Assembly: GCA_023055505.1 (NCBI GenBank)
Contig: JALIRH010000003.1
Span: forward strand, 35,218,842 to 35,282,841
From: Callipepla californica brunnescens
Lineage: Eukaryota; Chordata; Aves; Galliformes; Odontophoridae
Direction of reading: 5' to 3'
DNA: 64,000 nucleotides
Shown: one piece after another, positions 26,522 to 38,421 of the stretch
Layout of the letters: each line of letters opens with the position of its first letter
Numbering within the stretch: position 1 is the stretch's first letter
The notes under the pieces: model-generated
Databases searched by the model: none
The model's input: the letters and a program-made list of their open reading frames with translations, nothing else
What the model was told of the DNA's origin: nothing
Position numbers and translations under genes: made by a program

Positions 26522-29500
26522 AGTGGTTCTGAATTGCGACATAAAATAGAGGGTTTGTAGAATCACTGGTAGGACAGCATCGACGTGGCAAGCCTAAAGT
26601 TTGAAGAAAAATCCGTGCGTGCAGGTTCCTAAATATGGATCTACATGGTTATTTTCAGCCAGAGTCTTGCACATCCATGGCTCTGGGTTAGAGAAACATC
26701 AGCCCCAGGTAAAATGCATTTGGAGGCCTTCCACCACCTGATGGGAAGGAAGACCCCTGCCACACAATCATCTGTATGACCTACTTGCTGTTAAGGAATT
26801 GTCCAGGACTCATATAACAACTCCAAACTCAGGCACATTCCTCGAGCTGTGTGAGGAAGCTTGCACATTGCCTGACCACATTATATCTGCCTCTAGGCAG
26901 TGTTATCACTCCTTCCCTTCCATATGCTTAAGCAGAATTTTTACAAAAATAAATGAAATACATATGTACATTATGCAAAGAGTGTTCTTGAGCCGTGCTA
27001 TATTTGGTTTTGCATGATACGTATCCAGCGTGTAGACCATTGGCACTCGGTTTTTAACTGTTAGAGATAAGCAGAGTCACAGCAAGCTACAAAAGAGTGT
27101 AAAATATGCGGGGCCTGATCCTCCGGTTGACGGAGGCCCCTTTACATCACTCTGGCACCACGCTGGAGCCTAAAAGCAAGCACACATGTGACTGGAATCC
27201 ACTCTGAGGCCCTTTCATACTGCCAAAAGAGCTTAAAGTTGCCTGCATTCAAATGAGACTCAGAGGCCTGTAGCACAAGCTGGTAGCCATAATTAAAAGG
27301 TTCATTAACAGAGCCTCCCCTCTGCCTCCAGAGGAGTGGGAGCACTGACCCGGGACAGGCACAGTGCATGGGTCTGGTGAGTGCCACCACACTGGGGACA
27401 TGAGGACAGGCAAAGGGGGGACAGGACAGCATGCGGGGAGGAGCTTTCATCCGGCCCCTGCAAAACCCCGGACATGCACTGCCTGTGCTTCCCTGCTCAG
27501 GGCTGCCCAGGGCCACAGCAAGCTGCAGGGAGTGATGCACATGTGGGTGCCCAGGGACCAGCCACAGCTGGAAGAAGGAGGGAAAACAGAGCTCCTGGCC
27601 AGGGACTCGCACACAGAGCAGCCCATAGATCTCTCCTGCAATAAAAGAAAGTTCGCTTACATTTAAAATGCTGGGGGAAGGATTTTTTTTTTTTTTTTTT
27701 TCCAAACTCCAAAGTCACATGGCCAGACTATTTTAAACATTCCTGGCTATTCCCCCATGCACCAGCTCCCTTGGCTGGCACCGGGGTATTCTCGAAGCTC
27801 GGTTAGGAGAGTAAACTCTGCATGTATAATTTATCCATTGTAAAGGATGCAAAATCTACTGGGAACAGGAGGGGATAAGAAAGAGTGAAGACACTTGTGG
27901 ATGCCAAGAATTCCAAGTGCCAGACCTTGCTAGCTCTCTTCCAAAATGGAGGGTCCTACACGGCTTGCGTTCAGCTCGAGTTGAACCCAGCCGTGCCTGC
28001 TGTGTTGAGATTTGGCAGTCGGCAGCTCCCCATTGTTGCCATCTCGCATGAAGGTGGCTGTGCCAAGGCTCCGGCTGCACCCCTCGCCGCGCCGCTCCCG
28101 CCGTATCTGGCTGCTCGGGCTGTGCCGGGCAGTGCAGGGGACACGAGCATCAGGTGAGCCCCACCCGGTCCCGCTCACTGCCATGATGGATTGCCACTAC
28201 AAAATAACAAACATTTGGGACAGGGAGAAACGTGAAATTTTATTCTTAATCATTCCCACCGGGTGAGCCAGAGGGGCACTGCCAAAGCCGGCAGTAACAC
28301 TAAGCACCCTGGGCTCAGTCCCGCATGGTGCTGGGGCTGCTGCCTGCTGGCTGCAGGGCTCAGCTTGGCCGCTCTGCCTGTATGCTGCAGCCCAGCATGT
28401 GGGGTGGGAGCACCACTGCTCCCCCTGCCAGCGCTTGTAGGGACCTTATCTTGGTGTGCACAAAGGTAAAGAGGAAGGATTTCATATCGTAGCAAAGCAG
28501 TGGGGTCTGTTCAGGTATCAAGACGTATCAGTAGGATGAAGCCCAGCGTCCTGTAGTTTGGGTTGGCCCCTCTGGGATCCAATGCAGCCTCCAACAAATG
28601 GCTATCTGATGGTTTTTCAGACTCACTCAGCCCTGGTTTTGAACTGGGTTTTGCAAAACATGAACATTTTAATAGCCAGGGCTGTGCACCAAGCACTGTC
28701 CCTCTGCCCTGGCTGGATCTCAACAGGACATCTCTGCACAGGGGATGCATCAAGGGAGTCAGCCCAAATTCAGCCCAGCACCATCCAGAGCCAAAACTTG
28801 ACCCAAGTGCCCACCTCTGCCCATCCCTCCATACACTTCTGAACCACCCCTCTTTGCAAGCACCAGCATGACTTGGCTGGGGCATAGGAACGTTCTAGCT
28901 CCCCAGTAGCCACTGCAGGGAGGCCCCCAGTGCTTATGCTGGTTGGTAATCAGATCCGCATCTCGTGTCAAGGGCAAGATGCAGGGGAAGGCCCCAGGGC
29001 CCAAGGTGTCACCTGCCCCATGCTATCATGTCTTGGCCATGCCCATTGCCCATGGCAGTTGTGTCTGAGGAGAGTGGCGTGCTCTGGGCATGAGGGCAGG
29101 GAAAGCAGCAGGAAATGAGTGCACCGGTTTCCCATTTCCCATGCCTCCTTGAAAGCAGAAGGCCTGAAAGCAGGTGCTGCTGTCAGCTCTAAGCTCCTGC
29201 GGCCAGGCCAGCCCAGGTATGTGGGGAGTCCAGTGGTCGTCAGACCAGAGAAACCAACCAGGCAATGTCATTCTTATTTTTCAGCCAGGTGGAAGAGGCC
29301 CTTCCCTGCAGAGCTTCCTTAACTTGCTGGGCCATGGGCTGGTGACATTCCTGTCATCTCACTACTTCAAAGACAATGGTGGAGGATTTGGTACCTCACT
29401 GGAGTGCTGTGAAGATCATCTCCTCTCAAAAGAGAGGTGTGCTCTCTTTTGACCCACTCTGTTCAGATGAGCAATGGAAGCCCAGGTGTTCAATAAGGCA

Positions 29501-31433
29501 TGTCATCCACTGCTTCCTGCCCACCCATGCCCCCTGAGCCAGGGCAAGCTGGTGGCACCAAGTGATGCTGATGGATGCCATGGGAGCTTCTTGCTACCTC
29601 TCCTTTGGAAAACCCAAAGAAAACTTTCTGCCTTACAGTATGTAGGTCTCTTGCAATGCTGCACACAAGTAATTAGCTGTGCTTTCATGTCCAAGCCTTT
29701 CCCACAAACACCAACATACTTTACTGCTCTCCCAGCCCAAGGTGATCCCTCCACATCCTCAAGCTGCACTTAGTCGTGTCCTCCTCCAAGTCAGGCAGGG
29801 GAAGAAGGACAAGGCAATACAAGGCAAGAAAAACAAGACCAACATGCAAATGCAGGAGCTGGGAATTTAACCAGTGAGCCCCTTTTCTTCCTGGCCATTC
29901 CTCAAGGCACTGGTAGTCTTCTGACGGTCAGGGCAGATCCTATAGCTGGGCTTCCAACACCTCTTATATTCATGTACAAATATATGTGTGTAGCCACATT
30001 CCACATATAATCCACACAAACAGGAATCCCTTTGCAAATACATATGTGTAACTTCCATTTGTTTTGCTCCCTTCTGATCAGGATGAGTGTTGCCCCTCCA
30101 GATTTTGAGTTTGTGGATCAAGGCACTTGAGAAAATATCTGTTAGTTTTCCCCAGCCAACCCTCTCACGTCCCCAGAGTTTTCTCACAGTTGTACCCATT
30201 GCACAGGATCTCTACTCTCTGCTTCTGCTTTGCAGTCAGACAGCAAGGAAATTGTTCCTCCATTCTCTGGACAGAAAACTTCCACAGACCATCTTCTCCG
30301 CAGCCCTCCCCACGTTAGCTTTGCTTTTTTCATTCTTTTCTCAATACTTGCCCCAGTTGTTTCACATGTTTCAAAACACAGGCTCACCAGCGTCCATGTC
30401 ACCACACCGCCAGCTTGGAGCATCCTTCTTCCATTGTCACACAGAGCACAATTTTCACCTGTTATTGACAATTCAATATTGGGAGATTTTAATTCCAAAG
30501 ATTTTGATTTTTCAGTGAAAAAGTGAAAATGAATCTCGGCAGGACTGCAGCAGAAATGTCGTAAATAAGCAGGTCACGTTGAGGTGGAAGGGGAAGAAGG
30601 AAACAAGAAGGTAGAGAAGTACAGACCAAAGGGGAGAAGCATGCATAGCCAGCCCTTACAGGAAGGCACTTAAATAATTCAGATGAGAAGCATGACCAGT
30701 GGCACAGATGTAGTTCTCTGCACAATCCAACAGAAAACAGCACTGCTCGCACTGCCCCATCTGTTACTTCAGTGCTCCTGTGCCTGCAGCTCAGCTCACA
30801 CCACCCGTAGGTTCCGACCCACAGATTTTGGAGCAATGCTACAACATAGTTGAAAGTCCTTGTTGCTGTCATCCTCATTAAATAGACTAGCACTTTCTCC
30901 TAAGGGTTAACTGGATTGGTGAAACAATGAAAAAGTGTTGTTTAGAAAAAGGAGTCCAATAATCAAAGTCAAATATGGATCTTTCTCCTTACTCTGATTA
31001 AATAGTCTATATTAAATATTAATAGGCCACTTTTTGGTCTTCCATGCACCTGGAAATCTCACAGCATGGAGGGAATTGTGCTAGTCCTTAGGAAGGACAT
31101 CATCAGTTGCACATGCCCAGGGCTAACAGGAGACACAACACTTCCACGAGTCTCAGCGCAGCCATTAAAACACTGACATAAGGCTTTGGACGGATGCTCA
31201 TACCGCAGAAACAGAAGACTTCACTGATTTCTGTTTCTGGGAACACGCTACTTTGCCTTCTAGGGCTAACACTCTGCTGGAGACCTGCCTCCCACCTGCA
31301 CCAAAACCTGAAGTCTCTCATCTTCTCTTGGATGAGCAACCATCAGCATCTGCTCAGTGGGGTTAACCACGGCCACCTGTATTTCTCCTCTCTCTCTGTG
31401 GATCCCTTTGTCTCCAATAGCTCCGCACAGCCT
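26522..31433. other. Intergenic, GC-rich in the middle
   Basis: Frames up to 187 codons at 27.1-27.7 kb lie in GC-rich DNA and resemble no family. A small CpG cluster sits at about 28085-28135, too short for an island. The hairpin at 29426 and a T run at about 27685-27702 are the only other features. Confidence 0.55.
29426..29452. repeat. Perfect inverted repeat (hairpin)
   Basis: Arms TCAAAAGAGAG and CTCTCTTTTGA are exactly complementary over 11 bp around the loop GTGTG. No U-rich tail follows, so it is not a bacterial-type terminator, and no gene adjoins it. Confidence 0.7.
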
Positions 31434-31550
31434 TACCCCGCCACCCCATCATCCTTCCATCTCACCGCCCCATGATGCCTTCACCCCTCCATCCCACCAC
31501 CTCTCCACCCCACCACCCCTCTGCACCCCTCCGCCATTCCATCCCAGCAC
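31434..31550 (+). repeat. C-rich strand-asymmetric low-complexity block
   Basis: Degenerate CCACCCCTCCATCC-like repetition runs for about 115 bp with very few G. A second pyrimidine-rich block lies at about 32038-32117. Both generate spurious proline/serine-rich open frames. Confidence 0.75.
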
Positions 31551-34500
31551 GCGGTGTCACCTGGGCAGCGGCTCCCGCGGGTGCCTCCCCTGGGCTCCCA
31601 TCCAAGCCCGCTCTCTGCCGCTTGCAGATTCTTTCTGCATCACGTCTCTGAGATATGGCCTTCCTTACCCATCTGTACAGCTAAAACTCTTGTCAAGACT
31701 CTCAGCGTTTCACATCTCAATTACTGCAAAATCCTTCTCCCTGCTTGGCAAAGGCAGCCTCAGCCAGCACTTCCTCTCCCATCTCCCTGCCCAGCCACCA
31801 CCTTACCCGCCAACCACAGCTTTGAGCCATTTATGCACCAAAGGATCATGCACAAACACCTCCTAGCAGCTATTTTTCTGCAGCGGTGAAGATGTGGATG
31901 CGATTTTACAGGTTCCCCCCCCTCTTTGTTGCCGCTGTTAGGAGCTGGCGATCACACCATAAAGCTGAGATAAAACACTGCAGCCAGGGCCAAGCCCTGC
32001 CATAGTGGGGCACTGTCCTTCCTGTGGCTCTATACGTGCTCCTCTCTTCCTCCCTTGTCCTCTCTTCCCAGAGCTGCTCTTCCCTTCCCACTGCTTCTCC
32101 CTTCCCCTTCATCTCCACTCCGCAGCGCGAGGAAGCCTGGAGCTGGCTCCTACGTTTCTCTCCTATTTATCCTCAGGTCTGCGCAGTTTTTACTTTCTGT
32201 TTTCTACCCTGAAGATGACAGCAAACTGAGAGTTTAAACAAATTTGGCTTAAGGTGCTTTAATGAAAAATTAACGGTTTTAATACTGGCTTAACCATCAA
32301 AAGAAGGACATTAATGTTTAATATTTAAACAAAACGTCTTCACAATAATTCCACCACATTTCACATGGAGGATTCGCAGCAAACACCTGGGGTGAGGCAA
32401 TAAAAAAACCCAACAGTAACACTATTTGCTGGCTTAACTCCTTATTGACTGTCATCCCCTGTCTACACCACATTCTTGCACAAAGAGAACTGAGGTGTTA
32501 TCAACGTGTCCTCCTTTCCTCTGCCACAGTGAAAGGTAAGAATACTGGACTTCGGGTCATAGCTCTGACCCCTTAAGACTTTTCAAGATCAGGGATATGG
32601 AAAGCTTCAGAGAAGAAGTGGCTCCAGCAACTGTACATTTTGGAAGCCTCCCCAGATTCCTCCACTAAACTCACTGTGCACCTTGTAGGCAGTGCAAAGG
32701 GGGCTGAGGTGCCCAGCACCACACCAGAAGCACCCAGAAGTGGGTTTGGGGCAGGGACTGCTGGGGGAAGCCCCGTGAGCAGCCACGGGCCAGCTCCGTC
32801 CCTGCTTTGATTTCAGCCGATGGCCAACATCTCAAGTCCATTAGTTACTTATTACCCCTGAGCTGACAGCTGCCCAGCCCTCTGCAAGCTTTCACTGATG
32901 AAGCACAAACGACTTGAAAACACCTCACCCAGGAGGAAACACTGATTACATTTTATTGCCTGAACTGGCTTCAACACCCTCTTACACGTAAAATGAGAAT
33001 GATTTTCTAAACGGTGAGGAAGTTCCTTTTGAGGCAGGAGTCTCACTTAAGTAAATCTCTGCCTATAAAATAGCACGATCCAGCTGGATGGAAAGAAAAC
33101 AAATCACATGCATCGCAATACAGAGGAAAGAAACTACAATGCTTCCAGATGCATATTACAGGAAAATAATTAAATAGCGGCCCTAGAAGTAGACATTGTG
33201 GTTGAAGCAGATAAATAAGAAAGCTTTGTTGATGTGGACCCAGAAATAAAACAGGAGGAAAGCACTTAAATATAAAAAGTCATCAAAGAAGTTGCGTGTC
33301 TGCCTTGATCGTGCTTCCAGAAAGTTTCTGGGTCGCGTGTCCATGTAGCTTTCCTGCTTTCAAAACTGAATTCTGTAGCATAACAAATATTACACAGGAA
33401 AAGATGGACAGCTGAAACAGGATGCAGGCAAGGCTCCTCAGACCAGGACACAAAACACCGCCTGAATATTCGGATTAAAATGACTCTGAGCTCTTCACAT
33501 GGCACACATGAGCAGTGAAATACACCAGCACAGAAAGTACTGGGTGAGGCATTCTCAGCTGCAGACTGGGATTGCCTCAGGCACCGGCTGCTCCACTGCC
33601 CCATACACCACGGGGTCATGTGCTGGGCGCTTTGATTACAGAGGCAGAACATGCTGTTAGGATCAAGCATGTTCTTTTAAGAGCTACCATGTCTAGGCAG
33701 TTGTGGAATATGACTGATGAAGGTCAATGTTAATTTTAATTGGCATTCTTTCTGGAGCAGGCTCAGAGGACTCTTTGTACGGAGCCTGAGACCCTCCGGG
33801 GCTCTCAAAGCCCTGATGTCCCCACACCACCACAGCCCTCTTACTAGTGGTCACCATGCAACCTCAGTCCTGCAAGGCAAAATTACATAGAAAATCTGCA
33901 GCCAACTGTAGGGAACAGCTTTAGCAAGGGAGTTGGACAAGGTGACATCCAGAGGTCCCTTCCAATCCCTACAATTCTGTGATTCTGTGACTGAGAAGAA
34001 TCCTCCAGCTCAGCTCCCTGCAGCACCCTTTACCCAGCCACCTTGGGGGTTGTACAGCTTCCTACGGTACACCCTTAATCTTTCCACTAACTGAGAGTAC
34101 CCCTTCCTTTTCCTCTCCTTACAAACTACCTTGACCACAGCTCCAGATGGAGCAGATTTTCCTCCATAGTCAGGTTGACACCCCCAAGGATGGGGCCACT
34201 TCTAGGGGGATGAGGAAGAACACCGCTCAGATCGCAACCAAGCAGAGGGTATGTTGTCCTGTTGCTGTGCAGTTGTGCACAGCACAGAGAGGCCTGCTCC
34301 ACTACTGTGATTCCTGGCGGCTGCCACCATGCATATGACAAGGAAGTTGAATGCATTTTTCAAGGGGAGCTGGTGGTACACAAGCCCCATCTGTATTATG
34401 GATAATCCCACTTTCCATAGCTATCATCTTTACCCCTGGGCAGTTGCTGCCCCATTGGAGAGGTCATTAGTGAGTGGCAAGTCTCATGTTGGGGACCTCA

Positions 34501-35230
34501 GAAGAAAAATGTTGGGTCACAGTGCTCAAACAGCAGCTTTAAATCTGCCTCAGATTCCCACTGGCCTGAACTGCATTCAGCAGAAGTGCTACAAGTGCAA
34601 GATAAAGCCTTTTTACTGAGCCTTCTTGGTTGTTTCCACACATGCTCGCTGGTGGCAGGTACTAGGACAGGATGCTGCTGCTTCCCCGCAGGGGCAGGTG
34701 ATACCTGCTAGCTTAGGATGGATTCCATTAGCATACCGGGCCAGGAAAACGTCAAGCGAGAGGGGAGAGCAGGATTGGCCTTAAATGCACTCACTGAACG
34801 ACTCTGGTGTGGAAAGTGCTGACTTCATTCAGTCGCTTGTCACAGCTTTTTGTATTGGTGCCATACACAAATATGCACTTAGAGCCCATTTTGCACAGCA
34901 CCTCAACCCCTTCCCATTAGGTAGCGGACCCCGACTCGGTGTCAGTCAGCACCGAGAGTAAACAAGGTTTAATCCAAGGACTTCTCACCATGTTATAACT
35001 TTTCAAAGAGTTTCACAAGAAAGCCTACATTGTTCCTAAGTGCTAGACATTTTCCTTCTCTAAAGTTTCTAACACGGAACTTCTGCTGGGTTTTGGATTC
35101 AGGTCTTGTCGGTTCCTGGCTGCCAAAATGACTTTTGTGAAGCAGATAAAACTTGGAATCGATCTGGTGCAACCTTTACAGCCAGCTCCTACGCCTGGGA
35201 AGTTTCTGAAACAAAACCCAGAGTCTCTGG
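31551..35230. other. Intergenic with one CR1 tail
   Basis: Besides the pyrimidine block at 32038-32117 and the CR1 tail at 33910-33990, nothing is recognised. The line at 33726-33755 contains the AT core TTAATTTTAATTGG. Confidence 0.6.
33910..33990 (+). mobile_element. Short CR1 LINE 3' end
   Basis: About 80 bp of forward-oriented CR1 tail is present, with agttggacaaggtgacatcc, agaggtcccttccaatccct and the terminal direct repeats attctgtgattctgtga. It is a heavily truncated, non-coding insertion typical of avian genomes. The left end is uncertain. Confidence 0.88.
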
Positions 35231-35270
35231 AAAAAAAAAAAAAAAAAAGGAAAAGGAAAAAAAAAAAACC
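35231..35270 (+). repeat. Poly-A/(A)nGG tract
   Basis: Two long A runs are separated by GGAAAAGG. The tract lies 130 bp left of the CpG island and no retroposon body is recognised beside it. Confidence 0.8.
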
Positions 35271-35400
35271 AAACAACCTGCACTCCCGATTGTGGCTCTG
35301 CTCTCAGTCGGGTGTTATAGTTCGGGTTGATAGGAGCCCCACAGCCGGCTGGCAAAGGGACGTCCCCTTTCCGAGTGTCCCTTGCGTTTATTCTTTGTCC

Positions 35401-35945
35401 CTTCTGAGGTGCAGCGCCTCGGAGCGCCGCACGCAGTGTGAAACGCGCGTCGCCACCAAAGCAACAAAGCGTCCGGCCAGGAAACCGGGCAGATGTGGAG
35501 TCCCTCCGCCGACCCGCGGTTTCTCTTCGTTCACTCAAGCCGGGAAATTTGCGCGTGCCCTTTCGGAGCCGGAGGAAGCAAAATAGCGCAAGATAGGGAG
35601 CACCCGCCCTCTGGAGGGCCCCGCTGCCGCCCCGGGCTGCCCTCCAGCCGCGCGGCGCCCGCCCGGGCCCTGACCGGGCCGCCACAGGGCGGCCGCCGCC
35701 TTCCCCCCCCTCGGCGCCGGAGCAACGGCGGGCGGTGGGGGACCCCTAGCGTCCGAGCAGCCCGAGCCCGGCTCCCATCGCCGGGGCTGCGGCACCCTCT
35801 GCTGCTCGCCCGCTGCATGCCCGGCCCCGCCGCGGTTGGGCGTGGGGAGGCGATGCCTGTGTCGTGCCCCGGGTCGCGAGAAGGAACCCTTTGTCAAAGC
35901 AAGCCTCGGTAATTGCAGCTCTGCTAATTAACAGCGGCGACGAGC
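35401..35945. promoter_or_regulatory. Orphan CpG island, candidate promoter or enhancer
   Basis: I count about sixty CpG dinucleotides by eye in the 480 bp from 35401 to 35880, against strong CpG depletion everywhere else in the window. The core is extremely GC-rich at 35630-35720. Two AT homeodomain-type cores lie at its right shoulder, TAATTG at 35910-35915 and CTAATTAAC at 35924-35932. No recognised gene starts here, and ADSS2 starts more than 28 kb away on the other side of its coding region. Bird CpG islands usually mark promoters, often of developmental or long non-coding RNA genes. Open frames up to 169 codons on both strands are expected from the base composition and are not annotated. 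Confidence 0.8.
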
Positions 35946-35956
35946 CTGACGCCTTC

Positions 35957-36345
35957 GTAGAATCATTAAGGTTGTTTAAGGTCTGTCAGATTATCTAGTC
36001 CAAGCACCTGCCTATCACCACGGTGCTCGCTAAGCCTGTCCCTCAGTGCCACATCCACACGGCTTCTGAACCTCCAGGCACAATGACTCTGGTGACTTCC
36101 ACACCTCCCTGAGCAGCCTGTCCCAATACCTCAGCATTCCTTCTAAAGTTTTTCTTAATATCCAACATGAACCTCCTCTGTACAACTTGAGGCCGTGACC
36201 TCTCGTCCTCTCTCTGTTACCTGGGAGAAGAGGCTGACCCCAGCTAGACACGACCTCCCTTCAGCTGGTTGCAGAGAGTGACAAGGTCTCCCCTGAGCCT
36301 CCTCTTCTCCAGACCAGTTCCCTTAGCTGCTCCTCATAAGACTTT
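35957..36345 (-). mobile_element. CR1 LINE 3' fragment abutting the CpG island
   Basis: This is a 5'-truncated CR1 copy of about 390 bp in reverse orientation. It starts with TAGAATCATTAAGGTTGTTT at the 3' tip and continues through ccctgagcagcctgtcccaa and cttgaggccgtgacctctcg to ttagctgctcctcataagac. It sits within a few bases of the end of the CpG island. It has no intact reverse transcriptase frame. The right end is approximate. Confidence 0.92.
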
Positions 36346-38277
36346 TCTTATTCCCCTACAGACGGATGGTGAAGGACCTCCTTGACCTGTCCCCATCCCA
36401 GTCCCCATCCCTGCTCCCTGTGCTGCAGCCCCACACCTTCAGAGCTATGTGCAAAGCAGAGGGAAGCCTCTGAGGAAAGCTCAGTAGCAACAATGGGGAT
36501 GGGGTGTCGCCACCACCTTGTGCCCAGCTTCCAGTAGCAAGAGGCCACAGCCCAGCCACCAGAAGGACTGGCAGGCTCACAGAAAACATGGCTGGTTGAA
36601 TTGATCGATGTGTGGGTTTCCTGTGAGGAGGGGAGAGGCAAAAGGAGGCTTACTTTAAGGAGGAACAACTGGTTTTCCACATCTTTGAATGCACTCTTTG
36701 TCTTGCCCTGCTTTTTGTCTCAGAAACCTGAGACAAAAGGAAGGATGACAAAGGAGCTCCTCAGACTGAGACACAGGATGCAACAAGCAAGTGAAAATTG
36801 GTTTGCAGGATAGTTCCTTCATTGTATTTTGATAGTTTTAGTTGTACCTTGTGCCTTCGTTCAGACCTATGTGTTCTGTGTGCCTGGGAGGTGCCAAAGC
36901 AGCCCTGCAGCCCTGCCCAGGCCTCTGTGAAGGCACCTGGCAGCCCCAAGACCTGAACTGATAAATGAGCCTTGGAGAGAAGGCAGGTGCTGTGCCGTGA
37001 CCAGGATGCTCCTGTTAATTTTACATAGAAAAAAATAAAAAATGCTTTGTCCTATCAGCTATGTATCACAAGTAATGAAGCCAGGGCATCCTACTTTTTC
37101 CACACAAAGCCATCTTGAAATAGGCAAAGAGGAGCTGGAATGTGTGTGAGAAGGAGCAGCACAGCCCTGTGTGCCAATGCCATCACTCCCTGATGAATCT
37201 CACTACCTGCACATGGCAGATGCATACACACAGCACACACATGGCCCGTGAGCAGAGCACAAGAGGAACCCCAGGTACACACAGCACTTGTGCACTTGCC
37301 TCCACAGCAGCCATGCTGCACTCATAGCACCCACCTGGCAGAAAAAGGGCGTCTTAGATGCAAGGCAGCACGATGCACCTGCAAGATGATAGAGGTGCTT
37401 GGGTGATGTCTGAGGATGTGCTGATGGTCCTGGGCAATGTGCACCAGCTCCTCTGAGGGAATCCTGCTGGGTGGTGGGTGGGGGACTGGCTTATGGGTGG
37501 GGTGACTGACTGGGTGGGGTCTGGTAGATGGTCTCCAGATCCTCAGTGCCACAGCTTGGGAGCCCCATGGGCTGTGCCCTGGAGGAATGTAAGCAAGGAT
37601 GCAGAAGGGCCAGAGGGATACAGAGAGCAAGGGAGGAGAGGACAGCTGGGGGTGTTCCAGGAGTAACTTTAATGCCAATAACAGACTTTATTTCTGGCCC
37701 TACAGAAGGGCACAGAGGACAGCATGCAAAGGGCTGGGAGTATGTGTTGGAGAAATATGGCAATGCAGAGGGCGGGCATTCTGGAGGTAGGGTAGAAAGC
37801 AAGATGGAGCACTCTGCTTAGTGCTGCCCTCCTGGGTGGATGGTTGCACAAACTCCAAGACCAGACAAGTGGAGCAGGGAAACTGATCCAGTCACTTGAA
37901 ACAGAGAGAACCAGACTGGAGGGGGGATGGAAACATGGGGCGAGGCTCCGTCTGCGTTGCGCGGGGATGCTGGGCTCGCTGCTAGCTCCACGTTTCCTTT
38001 TCCTTTCCCTGCTGGTGTGAGAAAATGCACGCTGCATTTGTTCGGCTGCCAGGAGGATGGCAGCTCAAGCACCATCTTGCTAGCTTTGCTGTGTGTCTTT
38101 TCCCACAGCATTGCTTTAAATAATGAACGGAGTCATGATCCACCAGCTGGATTAGACGGTATGAACTTATCTGGCTTAAATCCAATGGTGATATATTTGG
38201 TCTCATTATTTTATGCACAAATGCCACAAAACAGCATAAGATTTTTTTTTTCCTCCAAAATACTCTTTCTCTTTTAG
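36346..38277. other. Intergenic right of the CpG island
   Basis: Contains the hairpin at 36711-36740 and no recognised gene. The part at 38080-38240 (for example taaataatgaacggagtcat) looks non-repetitive and element-like but cannot be judged without alignment. If the CpG island starts a plus-strand transcript, this would be its first intron. Confidence 0.5.
36711..36740. repeat. Perfect inverted repeat (hairpin)
   Basis: Arms TTTTGTCTCAG (36713-36723) and CTGAGACAAAA (36728-36738) are exactly complementary around a four-base loop AAAC. In RNA the stem extends by a G-U and a C-G pair to 13 pairs. No flanking element explains it. Confidence 0.7.
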
Positions 38278-38421
38278 CGCTGACATTTCTCTTCTTTGCA
38301 TTAAGATTTGCACTGAACAGTCTGTGCCAGACCAAATCTGACAGAAACTCGTGCTTGCATGGCCAGTTTGTTCCAGGAAATCGAGTTTGGGAACTGTGTG
38401 CCCTGCCACAGGTGTGGGCCG
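38278..38421 (+). other. Candidate exon of an unrecognised transcript
   Basis: The 144 nt segment is preceded by a strong acceptor with a long pyrimidine run (tactctttctcttttag) and followed by a near-consensus donor, ggccg|gtaagtact. One of the three frames is open throughout and includes RNSCLHGQFVPGNRVWELCA. The protein is not recognised. It lies 2.4 kb to the right of the CpG island and on a compatible strand. It could be an exon of a non-coding RNA started at the island or a chance pairing of splice motifs. The open frame continues to 38936, past the donor. Confidence 0.25.

Noticed and set aside
27142..27705. A 187-codon minus-strand open frame
   Set aside because: It lies in GC-rich DNA with overlapping frames on both strands, starts next to a homopolymer run and has no recognisable motif.
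31357..31866. A 169-codon proline/serine/histidine-rich plus-strand frame
   Set aside because: It translates the C-rich low-complexity block and is not a protein signature.
35176..35912. Proline, arginine and alanine-rich open frames across the CpG island (169, 139, 120 and 95 codons)
   Set aside because: Frames on both strands and in several phases are expected from extreme GC content. No conserved protein segment is visible.
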